Positions 1-6,262 of a stretch of DNA of 6,440 nt are shown here, piece by piece (position 1 is the stretch's first letter; each line of letters starts with the position of its first letter). A program made the position numbers and the translations under genes. The notes below the pieces were generated by a model. The model did no database searches, had not been told where the DNA came from, and worked only from the letters and a program-made list of their open reading frames with translations. This stretch comes from Candidatus Omnitrophota bacterium (GTDB lineage Bacteria; Omnitrophota; Gorgyraeia; JABMQH01), in assembly GCA_026387595.1 (NCBI GenBank), contig JAPLLL010000029.1, positions 1 to 6,440 of the forward strand, read 5' to 3'.

Positions 1-839
1 TTCTTCCTTAATATATCCGCCCTCTCATCTCTACCCCGCGTAATGTCATAAAGGTAATTATAGGTAGCCACCGCGTCATCATATTTACCATCGTCCACCA
101 GCCGCTGCGCTTCATCAAAAATCTCCTGGCGGGGGCGTGCCTTAACGGTAATAAAATCGCTGCTTTCCTTTGCTAAAATGGCGTTTTCGCGGTTTTCTCT
201 AACCTGCTTTTCCTGCTCCGCCTTGCGGGCAACGGCTTCATTTCTTCTGGCTATCTCCGCGGCTTTTGCGTCGGCGATTTTCTGCTGGCGCTCCTGTTCA
301 AGCTGGGCTTTTCTTTCAGCCGCGGCCTTCTCTTTTTCTTCCTTGGCGGCTTTTTCATCAGCCAGCTTCTGTTCGCGCCCTTTTTGTAGTTCCTCTTTCT
401 TGGCTATAGCAGCGGCTTTTTCATCAGCAATTTTTTGCTCGCGGTCTTTCTTAAGTTGTTCCTTTTGGGCAATGGCTTCCTGTTTTTTGGTTTCTTCGGC
501 AGCCTTTTCATCGGCAAGTTTCTGCGCGCGCTGCTGCTTAAGCTGTTCTTTTTGGGCTATGGCTTCCTGTTTCTTGGCTATAGCAGCGGCTTTTTCATCA
601 GCAATGCGCTGTTCGCGGGCTGCCTTTTTGGCGGCCAGCTTTTGCTGGTATTCCTGTTCCACTTGGGCTTCGTAGGCAGCAGCCTGTTTTTTTGTTACTA
701 CATTGGATTGCGGTGTGCTCTGCTGTGCGTCAGCATATGTCGCTAAGGCAAGAATGAGATAAATGCTAAGGATAGACGAGAGAAAAATAATGACACGGGG
801 TGATTTACACGGGAAGGCTTTTTTAAAAAACTTTGTCAC
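1..839 (-). CDS. Exported coiled-coil repeat protein with TPR-like start, TolA-like in composition (3' end missing)
   Basis: The frame is open from 839 to the left edge (279 codons, no stop), so the C-terminus is missing. The chosen start is GTG at 839, with GGA six bases upstream; an in-frame ATG at 857 lacks a ribosome site. Residues 1-38 form a Sec signal peptide: a basic n-region (TKFFKK), a hydrophobic core at about 16-33 and a likely cut after ATYA or ADA. Residues 60-225 are almost only A, K, E, Q, R and D, with five tandem units beginning QK(I/L)ADEKAA or a close variant, predicted to be one long helix or coiled coil. From about residue 238 the composition changes and a TPR-like pair appears (AQRLVDDGKYDDAVATYNYL). 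The overall look resembles TolA-type periplasmic spacers, but that can be compositional. The role is unknown. A promoter lies directly upstream at 907-934. Confidence 0.85.
   Translation of the reverse strand, partial: MTKFFKKAFPCKSPRVIIFLSSILSIYLILALATYADAQQSTPQSNVVTKKQAAAYEAQVEQEYQQKLAAKKAAREQRIADEKAAAIAKKQEAIAQKEQLKQQRAQKLADEKAAEETKKQEAIAQKEQLKKDREQKIADEKAAAIAKKEELQKGREQKLADEKAAKEEKEKAAAERKAQLEQERQQKIADAKAAEIARRNEAVARKAEQEKQVRENRENAILAKESSDFITVKARPRQEIFDEAQRLVDDGKYDDAVATYNYLYDITRGRDERADILRK
198..611 (-). repeat. Tandem in-frame coding repeat, 29-residue (87-bp) unit, five copies
   Basis: Within the coiled-coil gene, residues 77-105, 106-134, 135-156, 157-185 and 186-214 are copies of one unit. 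Four copies are 29 or about 29 residues (87 bp) and the third is 22, exactly one heptad shorter. A partial copy (residues 66-76) precedes them. The DNA copies are still similar: a perfect 36-bp direct repeat lies at 396-431 and 570-605, offset 174 bp, which is two units. This indicates recent internal duplication or exchange rather than only convergent composition. Confidence 0.8.
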
Positions 840-906
840 AATTTTTCCGCAGTACATTTATTAGGAGTTATATAAAATTTTTTTAAGAAACTACTTTATT
901 GTAATG

Positions 907-934
907 AGTGTACCACATCAGCGATAGTTGTCAA
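907..934 (-). promoter_or_regulatory. Promoter of the coiled-coil repeat gene (sigma-70 type, extended -10)
   Basis: Read on the minus strand, TTGACA (929-934) is followed by a 16-bp spacer and TACACT (907-912). TGG directly before the -10 gives an extended TGn element. Transcription would start near position 900, leaving about 60 nt of AT-rich leader before the GTG at 839. Matching consensus at both boxes makes this one of the two best promoters in the window. Confidence 0.6.
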
Positions 935-946
935 GTCTTTTTTAAA

Positions 947-1129
947 CTACAAGCCTTTCTTAATAAGATGTTCGATTAAATCAACAACCCGGCATGAATA
1001 TCCCCATAAAAACTTATCTTTCTCCCATTTGTGAAGCGTTTTATGTAAAAAATGTAAAGTATTTTTTATGTCAGAAATATTTTTGGCTTTAGAGAGGTAA
1101 TTCCTCGCTAAATTTGTCCTTCGACGCAC
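947..1129 (-). CDS. Doubtful small ORF, 60 aa, possibly a gene remnant
   Basis: This is a GTG-initiated frame of 60 codons ending in TAG at 947-949. An in-frame TGA lies 12 bases before the GTG, so the frame cannot extend upstream. The GTG sits inside a REP-like palindrome and no convincing ribosome site precedes it. The predicted protein is basic, with amphipathic helix-like stretches around HFLHKTLHKWEKDKF and a plausible C-terminal helix (RVVDLIEHLIKKGL). I recognise no family. It could be a short genuine protein, a fragment of a decayed gene interrupted by the repeat, or chance. No promoter was seen for it on this strand. Confidence 0.25.
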   Translation of the reverse strand: MRRRTNLARNYLSKAKNISDIKNTLHFLHKTLHKWEKDKFLWGYSCRVVDLIEHLIKKGL

Positions 1130-1147
1130 TTCGTTTGCTCAGGACAA
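1114..1147. repeat. REP-like intergenic palindrome (TTGTCCT...AGGACAA)
   Basis: Perfect 7-bp inverted arms TTGTCCT (1114-1120) and AGGACAA (1141-1147) enclose 20 bp containing the core TCGACGCACTTCGTTTGCTC. The motif style (CCTTCGAC...TTCG...GCTCAGGAC) is a recurrent intergenic palindrome type seen in many bacterial and metagenomic genomes. That comparison is from memory. It lies between the two outward-facing promoters. Only one copy is visible here, so repeat status in this genome is inferred. Confidence 0.5.
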
Positions 1148-1175
1148 TGGTGAGCAAGGCACTTTTGAATTTTAA

Positions 1176-1204
1176 TTGACAAATTTAAGGAATTGTGCTA
1201 TATA
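1176..1204 (+). promoter_or_regulatory. Promoter of the PDZ-lipoprotein operon (sigma-70 type, extended -10)
   Basis: A perfect -35 box TTGACA (1176-1181) is followed by a 17-bp spacer and TATATA (1199-1204), preceded by TGC as an extended -10. The overlapping TATAAT at 1201-1206 would give a 19-bp spacer. Transcription would start near 1211. This argues against translation starting at the upstream in-frame ATGs at 1193 or 1205, because they lie within or at the edge of the promoter. Confidence 0.65.
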
Positions 1205-1210
1205 ATGTTA

Positions 1211-1324
1211 CCTACGCTACGACTACGGGTTTATACCTGTGGCTTTCCAGACCGTAGCCTGCAGATCGTATCCTCAAGGGAAGATATTGCAATAAGACTC
1301 GAAACCGGAATATTAACGATTAAT
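1211..1324 (+). other. Untranslated leader of about 115 nt with a possible hairpin
   Basis: Between the predicted transcription start and the ATG at 1325 lies about 115 nt. A perfect 6-bp pairing CTACGG (1223-1228) with CCGTAG (1252-1257) encloses smaller possible stems, such as TGG/CCA around a CTTT loop at 1240-1249. I compared it by eye with the c-di-GMP-I consensus (GCAAACC and tetraloop-receptor features) and found no match. No recognised riboswitch is claimed. The reading frame through the leader is open, so an N-terminal extension of the PDZ protein is the competing explanation. Confidence 0.3.
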
Positions 1325-1873
1325 ATGAAGAATAGACCCAAACTTATAATCCTCATAACCGCATCTTTCATACTGCTATTAACGGCATTTGCTATCAGGT
1401 ATTCATTGTGTAGGATAGATAATGATCTTCCAAGGATAGAAGTTGTCCGTGGCTCCTCTGGCATAAAAGATATAAATATCGCCGTTACGTTGTCCCGGAT
1501 AAAAAAAGAGATTGCCCCTATTATAATCGAGGATTTCCTTTCTCAGACCAAGATAGCCACCATAGATAATGGGGGTTTAAAGCTCGTTGATTTCAAAGAG
1601 AAAAGCGTTCTTGCAAGATACGGTTTTGAAAAAGGAGATATTGTAAAAGAGGTTAATGGCCAAAAAGTCAACTCTGTAGAGAAGGCCATCGAAATCTGCG
1701 AAGTGCTTGAAAAAGAGGTTTTAAAAAACAGCGATGCAAAAGAGATAAGTGTAGTACTTAACAGAGGCGGGGAGGATGTAAATATAAATTTTAGAATACC
1801 TAAATTTATACCCGAGAAAGTAAGCTATGTCATGACATTAGAAAAACAAATCAATAAAAAAGGGAGAAATTAG
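1325..1873 (+). CDS. Membrane-anchored PDZ-domain protein (GspC-like layout)
   Basis: The product is 182 aa. Residues 1-6 are basic (MKNRPK) and 7-24 form one hydrophobic segment, an uncleaved anchor or signal. After a linker of about 60 residues, a PDZ-like domain spans about 80-160, with the ligand-loop and strand signature GFEKGDIVKEVNGQKV at 100-115 and a closing strand (VNINFRI). Single anchor plus periplasmic PDZ is the layout of type II secretion GspC, but no other secretion gene is in the window and the protein is short, so only 'PDZ protein' is safe. The frame is open upstream to 1193, but the promoter at 1176-1204 favours ATG 1325. The ribosome site there is weak: GGAA is 14 nt away. 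An AAGGGAAG at about 1277-1284 precedes an in-frame ATT at 1286, an unlikely start. The next gene begins on the base after its stop. Confidence 0.75.
   Translation: MKNRPKLIILITASFILLLTAFAIRYSLCRIDNDLPRIEVVRGSSGIKDINIAVTLSRIKKEIAPIIIEDFLSQTKIATIDNGGLKLVDFKEKSVLARYGFEKGDIVKEVNGQKVNSVEKAIEICEVLEKEVLKNSDAKEISVVLNRGGEDVNINFRIPKFIPEKVSYVMTLEKQINKKGRN
1861..1866 (+). promoter_or_regulatory. Ribosome binding site of the lipoprotein gene
   Basis: AGGGAG lies 7 nt before ATG 1874, inside the last codons of the PDZ gene. The stop TAG (1871-1873) abuts the ATG, so the two genes are co-transcribed and probably translationally coupled. Confidence 0.7.
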
Positions 1874-3511
1874 ATGAGAAGGTTTTTGGGTTTATCCCTG
1901 GTTATAATAATGCCGATAATGCTAGGCGGTTGTCTTAGCGATAGCGGAAAGAGTGGTTCTGGTAGAAGCTCCGCTGTCTCAGACCAAAGTAACGTAACAC
2001 TCTCTCTTAACTTCCCGGAAATGCTGGCAATGAACAGGACAAACCAAGATATTAGGCTGGCTAAGATTATAGATTTTATAACTATGTCTAAGGCAGCATA
2101 CGCCACAGATACCTATACTTTTATAACCTCTCTGCATATAAGAGTAACCGGCAGCGGTATGTCCGATATTATATACGAAGCAGATATTCCAGACCCTTCT
2201 ATTTCACTCTTTGTAACATTGGCAGTCCCGAACGGCTTAGATAGAAGATTTTATATCGAGTTACAAGATAGAAGTGATAAAGCGCTCTATTCCGGCGATT
2301 TAAGCATAGACGTAGGAAGCGCAGGGGTACCACAGGAAATAACAGTAGATGTTGCTTTAGACGCCGGTATAAACGCAGACGATTACATTGCGATAGGTAG
2401 AGACTATTTAGAAAAACAAAAGCTCGAACAGGCTTATATCGCTTTCGACACCGCTGTCAGCATAGATGCAGACCATCCGGAGGCAAATTTTTTCCGCGGC
2501 TTTACACATTTATTACTTTTGATTCAGAAAGATGATCCCGACCCCGACGTTGATGCTACTACCGTATCTGAGACGGATATTGCCGATATGCTGAATCTCT
2601 ATAGCGGATTAACTGATATTTACTCCAGCTCGATAGTCCCTGATATATATGATAATGATAACGACGGAACCGGTCCAGATACAGCATATGGCGACAAATT
2701 AGATGATTTCTATAATACAACATGGAAACCCTGGTATGATACCAACCATCCGACGCTTGCCACAGATAGCGGAGTAGATGTGCTGGAGAATGTAATCCTT
2801 CCTGAGGTCGATGATATTATCAGCGACCTTTCAAAAACAGAGGCCAGCCCCGGATTTTCTACTACATTCGAGCCCTCTATGTATTTTGAGATATCGTCTA
2901 CCATAAAGGTGGATAGTGCGGATGTGTATGTACTTGAGGCAATAGCCTATGGGCTAAAGGCATACTATAACCACCTCCTCGCTTACACGCTGCAGACCAA
3001 GTGCAACTACTGGTATGATAATCTAAAAAAGGCTAGAGATAAAGACCCGTCTACGTATATTGGCGTAGGAGATGTTATAGACAGAGAGTTGAACGAGACA
3101 GGAGAAGAGCTGTTCGATTTTGCAAGCGATGCAGACTCTCGTTTTAACACCGCAAAAAGCGCCTATTCAACTGGCCTTAATAAACTTAAATCCAGCCTTG
3201 AGTTTATAGACACTAACAGAGGTACTCAGGATAAAATGGATGAGGACCACATCTTCAATGTGGTTGATATCGACGACAGCGCTCTTGCCTCAAAGCCCTC
3301 TCTTAATAAGGTCAATTTTACCAAGGTGATTGACAACATAGCTCAGATAAAAGATGCCTTAAGCGCTGCGGCGATTATCGAGTCGTACGATGAATATGAG
3401 GATAATTCAACCGGTTATGATAGCGAAGAAATTAATCTCTCGAAACTCTTCTCATCTGCTACCGCGCCGTATAGAAATACCAGGCCTGAGTTCTATTACC
3501 ATATAGTTTAG
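1874..3511 (+). CDS. TPR-containing lipoprotein, probably the 5' part of a frameshifted gene
   Basis: The frame encodes 545 aa. A lipoprotein signal peptide with lipobox LGGC places the lipidated Cys at residue 20, followed by a Ser/Gly linker. Residues about 84-162 are beta-rich and end in a pattern (LAVPNGLDRRFYIEL, LYSGDLSIDV) typical of a small Ig-like domain found near the N-terminus of bacterial lipoproteins. Residues about 169-212 look like a TPR (GRDYLEKQKLEQAYIAFDTAVSI, then DHPEANFFRG). An acidic DNDNDG loop at 260-265 could bind calcium. The rest is helix-rich and unrecognised. The frame stays coding-like up to its TAG at 3509-3511. Immediately there the -1 frame (open from 3490) continues with coding-like sequence, joining HIV to LDFVNTFKSVL, so the natural product is probably about 780 aa. 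It is co-transcribed with the PDZ gene. Confidence 0.8.
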   Translation: MRRFLGLSLVIIMPIMLGGCLSDSGKSGSGRSSAVSDQSNVTLSLNFPEMLAMNRTNQDIRLAKIIDFITMSKAAYATDTYTFITSLHIRVTGSGMSDIIYEADIPDPSISLFVTLAVPNGLDRRFYIELQDRSDKALYSGDLSIDVGSAGVPQEITVDVALDAGINADDYIAIGRDYLEKQKLEQAYIAFDTAVSIDADHPEANFFRGFTHLLLLIQKDDPDPDVDATTVSETDIADMLNLYSGLTDIYSSSIVPDIYDNDNDGTGPDTAYGDKLDDFYNTTWKPWYDTNHPTLATDSGVDVLENVILPEVDDIISDLSKTEASPGFSTTFEPSMYFEISSTIKVDSADVYVLEAIAYGLKAYYNHLLAYTLQTKCNYWYDNLKKARDKDPSTYIGVGDVIDRELNETGEELFDFASDADSRFNTAKSAYSTGLNKLKSSLEFIDTNRGTQDKMDEDHIFNVVDIDDSALASKPSLNKVNFTKVIDNIAQIKDALSAAAIIESYDEYEDNSTGYDSEEINLSKLFSSATAPYRNTRPEFYYHIV

Positions 3512-3537
3512 ATTTTGTAAACACCTTTAAATCTGTT

Positions 3538-4215
3538 TTGACGAGGTTTAAAGAAAGCGGCGCTGCCGGCTGGACAGATATAAACGATCTTGAAGACCTA
3601 TTGCGCCATGATATGTTGCCTACCAACGATTATAAGTTTAGCGTATCTTCGCCAGTCGGGGGTATAAGTATGACCGGCAATGCCTCTGATTTTGGCAGTA
3701 TCAAGCCCGTGCTTTTTGACGAAGAAGATAGCGAGAAACCGGAATGGGCTGATTTGACTGAAACATACGTAGCGCGGGATGCAAATAATCTATATCTCGG
3801 TATAAAATTTAAAGGCGGCCCTTATTCAACAACTCTTGTCTCCGGCGAATATCTCAGTTATTATATCTATTTTAACGCGGCGCAACAAGATTGCGACTGG
3901 TATAACGCACCCGTGGTTCTTGAGTTACACGGTTACTATAATGGCGGAGAAACGTGGGAATGGCGCCGCGGGAGCCGGGGAAGTGACCCTACCCCTTTTA
4001 CAACCACCTGTACTTTTGCAAAAGCGGATATAATGGAGATTCGTATCCCCCTGAGTGAACTAAGAGGATGGATTAATGCTTATCAGTTAGCAGATTTTCC
4101 GAGTGGCTGGGACAACAAGGAACTATTCCTGCGGGTTTCTTTTTCGTCAAACATATCGAACGAACAACAACATGAGTCTATTGGCGGCGAATGTCTCGCC
4201 TCTGGCCTGGATTAA
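3538..4215 (+). CDS. CBM9-like/DOMON-like beta-sandwich ORF, probable 3' part of the frameshifted lipoprotein gene
   Basis: From the first possible start (TTG 3538) the frame gives 225 aa, but it is open back to 3490 and no Shine-Dalgarno precedes the TTG; the next ATG is at 3613. There is no signal peptide, unexpected for a stand-alone protein of this type. Residues about 42-202 resemble the CBM9-like/DOMON-like beta-sandwich used in many secreted bacterial proteins: a 'small-residue, N-A-S-D-F' opening (GNASDFGSIKPVLFD), then ADLTETYVARDANNLYLGIKF, then EIRIPLSEL and LFLRVSF strands. Such domains bind carbohydrate or heme in some members; ligand residues cannot be assigned here. The last 38 bp overlap the 3' end of the convergent LptC-like gene. 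Domain assignment is by pattern only. Confidence 0.65.
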   Translation: MTRFKESGAAGWTDINDLEDLLRHDMLPTNDYKFSVSSPVGGISMTGNASDFGSIKPVLFDEEDSEKPEWADLTETYVARDANNLYLGIKFKGGPYSTTLVSGEYLSYYIYFNAAQQDCDWYNAPVVLELHGYYNGGETWEWRRGSRGSDPTPFTTTCTFAKADIMEIRIPLSELRGWINAYQLADFPSGWDNKELFLRVSFSSNISNEQQHESIGGECLASGLD

Positions 4216-4762
4216 ACACAGGTTCTTTTAGGCCAATATCTGATTTTAGGCCGAAGCCTGTTATTTTATTTTCCCCATCTATTAATTTAAATTTTCCTTT
4301 TATGAATACTAACTTTGCTTTTGGGTCAAATGCCATTGTCTCTGATAAAAGCAATTTGCCATTCGCTGTTGACATCTGAACGCCATCCTTTAACACCATT
4401 CTTTTATTGGCTATATCCATTTTTGCCGTATCCGCTGTTATCTTTGCAATCTCTTTGTTTCGTTCCGTAAATATTACTTGCGGCGCTGACATATAGACCT
4501 CTTTTATAAATGGCGTTTTAAAAAAACCTATCATTTTAGGTTTTATCACAACCTCTTCCGCCTTGACGACCGTCACACACTTCTTACCCGTATCCCGCTC
4601 CTCCCATACAAAACCCGAAATTCGCTGGTATGCGTCATCTGCCTTTAAAGGTGTTGAGCTTAGTTTTTTCGATGTTTTCACCTCTTTTATAATCGCAAAG
4701 CACACATAAGCGGTAAAAATTATTACAAAAGGCAATGCTACTATTAAAAACAGTTTTTTCAC
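4178..4762 (-). CDS. lptC: LptC-like LPS transport periplasmic protein
   Basis: The product is 194 aa, starting with GTG at 4762, close to the roughly 190-aa size of LptC. Residues 4-26 form a single N-terminal transmembrane anchor after MKK. The remainder is a periplasmic beta-strand repeat typical of the LptA/LptC jellyroll: ITADTAKMDIANKRMVLKDG (108-127), then VQMSTANGKLLLSETMAFD and a final GFGLKSDIGLKE. In known systems LptC sits in the inner membrane on LptB2FG and passes lipopolysaccharide to LptA. The start is 7 nt after the stop of the FecR gene, with AGGAAA (4773-4778) as ribosome site inside that gene's end, so the pair is an operon. No lptA or lptB follows; the gene is last in its operon. 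A specialised LptC-like paralogue is as possible as the housekeeping protein. Confidence 0.7.
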   Translation of the reverse strand: MKKLFLIVALPFVIIFTAYVCFAIIKEVKTSKKLSSTPLKADDAYQRISGFVWEERDTGKKCVTVVKAEEVVIKPKMIGFFKTPFIKEVYMSAPQVIFTERNKEIAKITADTAKMDIANKRMVLKDGVQMSTANGKLLLSETMAFDPKAKLVFIKGKFKLIDGENKITGFGLKSDIGLKEPVFNPGQRRDIRRQ

Positions 4763-4769
4763 AGCAGAA

Positions 4770-6218
4770 CTATTTCCTGCGTATAATTATCTTAACATCA
4801 GTTGTAGAGACGCTTGTCTGCGTAGTCTCGGTGATGGGTATATTTACGACATTTTCTGTTGTGCCGCCGGCCGCACCGCCTGCGTCAGGTGTTTCTATCC
4901 CGCCGCCGGTATCCGCGCCGCCAACCGTAGCAGTGCCTGCGTCTGATTCATATAAATACATACCGATGGTTCCTTCGGGTGCAGAGTAACCCTCCACTCC
5001 GTTGCCAGGATCCCACCCCTCTCCAAAAGACTGCCTGTCTTGGGGTGTGGTATAAGCCGGAGCTGAAACAGTTCCTGTAGCCGCTATAGACATATTCTGT
5101 CCAATATCCAGGTTTTGAGAAATTCCATTTATGGTATTGGTAATGTAACCCATGCCTCCTTCAACGAACAGGGTTGTGCCACTGGGCGAAACATCCACAT
5201 ATAATATTGTGCCGCGGGCGCCGCAAACAGCGAGCGGGGTCTTGACCTCAAATTTGGATTTACCTTTAAGATTTTCAATGCGCGCCTTAATCTTTCCTAT
5301 CGTGAGTTCAAATATATTTTCATATTCGCCGGTTTCTGGATTTATGGCCAACCTGATAATCATAAGCTTTGTATTCGGCTTCATATTTATGGCGTTGTTA
5401 TCCAATCTAATCTCTGCAAGGCCGTTTGAATCTGTCTCAATTTGATATCCTTCTTGCACTGTCTCGCCGATTCTCGCCTCGTGCGCGGAAGACTCTCCTT
5501 TAGCAGTTATCTTGACGCTGCCGGATATCTTAGACACGCTTCCTATTATAATTGTGAGTTTCTCCGCTTTTAAAACGACAGGAATATCTGTATCCTGTTC
5601 ATAAAGTTTCCTTTCCGTCTCAAGATACGGCCTCGGCCCTTGAGGCATTCCATCAAAAGGAACCAAGACGCTGTTTCCAGCCAGGATAAGCATCTTGTTT
5701 TCGGGATATGCTGTACCAGCTACGGACAGCTTCCCCTCAGCCACAAGCATTACGCTGTTGCCGGCCTGATAAAAAGCTATGATATCCGAACCCTTGACGT
5801 TGCCTGTGGCGTTCGGCGTAATAATAGCGAAGTCAGCCGCATTTGGCATTTTGGCTATTATCGTGCGCACCTTGCCTCTGTCTAACCCTATAGCGGCAGT
5901 TTTTCTTTTGTTTTTTTCGTCAAGTTGATAGTCCTTTATCTCAATTTTTGAATTCTGTGCAATTCGAATAACAGAATTGTCTTCAAAGCGAATCTCTGCC
6001 TTTGCGCCGGCTTTGGTCCTGATGCTGTCCCCTGTAGATATGGGCTCGTACTCTCTAACCGGCGTACCTGAGTTTGAACCTTGCCTGAATATATCTACCC
6101 TGCCATCAACGTACGTAACCTTACCAACCTCTTGCGCATAGGCGTATGACAATATGAGCAAGGTAGAGATGAAACTTGCAAGAAGTTTGAATTTAAGTTT
6201 TCTACCGGCATTTCTCAT
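4770..6218 (-). CDS. Secreted protein with two FecR domains
   Basis: The product is 482 aa. The start ATG 6218 was chosen over the in-frame ATG 6245 because a G6 ribosome site (6226-6231) lies 7 nt before it. A Sec signal peptide covers residues 1-28 with a likely cut at AYA/QE. FecR domain 1 (about 30-187) carries RTKAGAKAEIRFEDNS and FAIITPNATGNVKGS, with VKGS where the family often has RGT. FecR domain 2 (about 228-380) carries NGLAEIRLDNNAINM and FEVKTPLAVCGARGTILYVDV, with the usual RGT. Residues about 424-455 are a Gly/Ala/Thr-rich linker before a short C-terminal tail ending KIIIRRK. There is no transmembrane anti-sigma part and no sigma factor nearby, so this is the stand-alone periplasmic type, not a classical FecR regulator. 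It lies 44 nt downstream of the barrel gene and 7 nt upstream of the LptC-like gene. Confidence 0.85.
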   Translation of the reverse strand: MRNAGRKLKFKLLASFISTLLILSYAYAQEVGKVTYVDGRVDIFRQGSNSGTPVREYEPISTGDSIRTKAGAKAEIRFEDNSVIRIAQNSKIEIKDYQLDEKNKRKTAAIGLDRGKVRTIIAKMPNAADFAIITPNATGNVKGSDIIAFYQAGNSVMLVAEGKLSVAGTAYPENKMLILAGNSVLVPFDGMPQGPRPYLETERKLYEQDTDIPVVLKAEKLTIIIGSVSKISGSVKITAKGESSAHEARIGETVQEGYQIETDSNGLAEIRLDNNAINMKPNTKLMIIRLAINPETGEYENIFELTIGKIKARIENLKGKSKFEVKTPLAVCGARGTILYVDVSPSGTTLFVEGGMGYITNTINGISQNLDIGQNMSIAATGTVSAPAYTTPQDRQSFGEGWDPGNGVEGYSAPEGTIGMYLYESDAGTATVGGADTGGGIETPDAGGAAGGTTENVVNIPITETTQTSVSTTDVKIIIRRK

Positions 6219-6225
6219 GACAACA

Positions 6226-6231
6226 CCCCCC
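6226..6231 (-). promoter_or_regulatory. Ribosome binding site deciding the FecR start
   Basis: On the minus strand AAGGGGGGTG, with its six G at 6226-6231, ends 7 nt before ATG 6218. It lies inside the coding stretch that a start at 6245 would use, so 6218 is preferred and the protein gains a cleaner signal peptide. Confidence 0.65.
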
Positions 6232-6262
6232 TTATCCATTGACATTATTATTCAACAGCTAT

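Noticed and set aside
178..746. Long plus-strand open frames rich in Ser, Ala, Phe and Cys opposite the coiled-coil repeat
   Set aside because: They are antisense shadows of the repeat; the minus strand has the signal peptide, the helical repeat pattern and a promoter.
1193..1324. N-terminal extension of the PDZ protein starting at ATG 1193 or 1205
   Set aside because: The ATGs overlap the -10 region of a near-consensus promoter, and the extension is not protein-like; ATG 1325 begins a clean membrane anchor.
1211..1324. c-di-GMP or other riboswitch in the leader
   Set aside because: No conserved motif of a known class was found by eye; only a short stem is visible.
3500..3515. Programmed -1 ribosomal frameshift site
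   Set aside because: No X-XXY-YYZ heptamer and no evident downstream stem; a lost base in the T-run is simpler.
4186..4200. GGCGA-ATGTC-TCGCC hairpin as a bidirectional terminator
   Set aside because: The stem is only 5 bp, lies within both coding regions, and is not followed by a T-run on either strand.
4735..5445. Plus-strand ORFs opposite the FecR gene (84 and 97 aa)
   Set aside because: They lie wholly or almost wholly opposite the FecR gene, which has a signal peptide, two domains and a good ribosome site; the Pro/Ala-rich 84-aa one mirrors the Gly/Ala linker.
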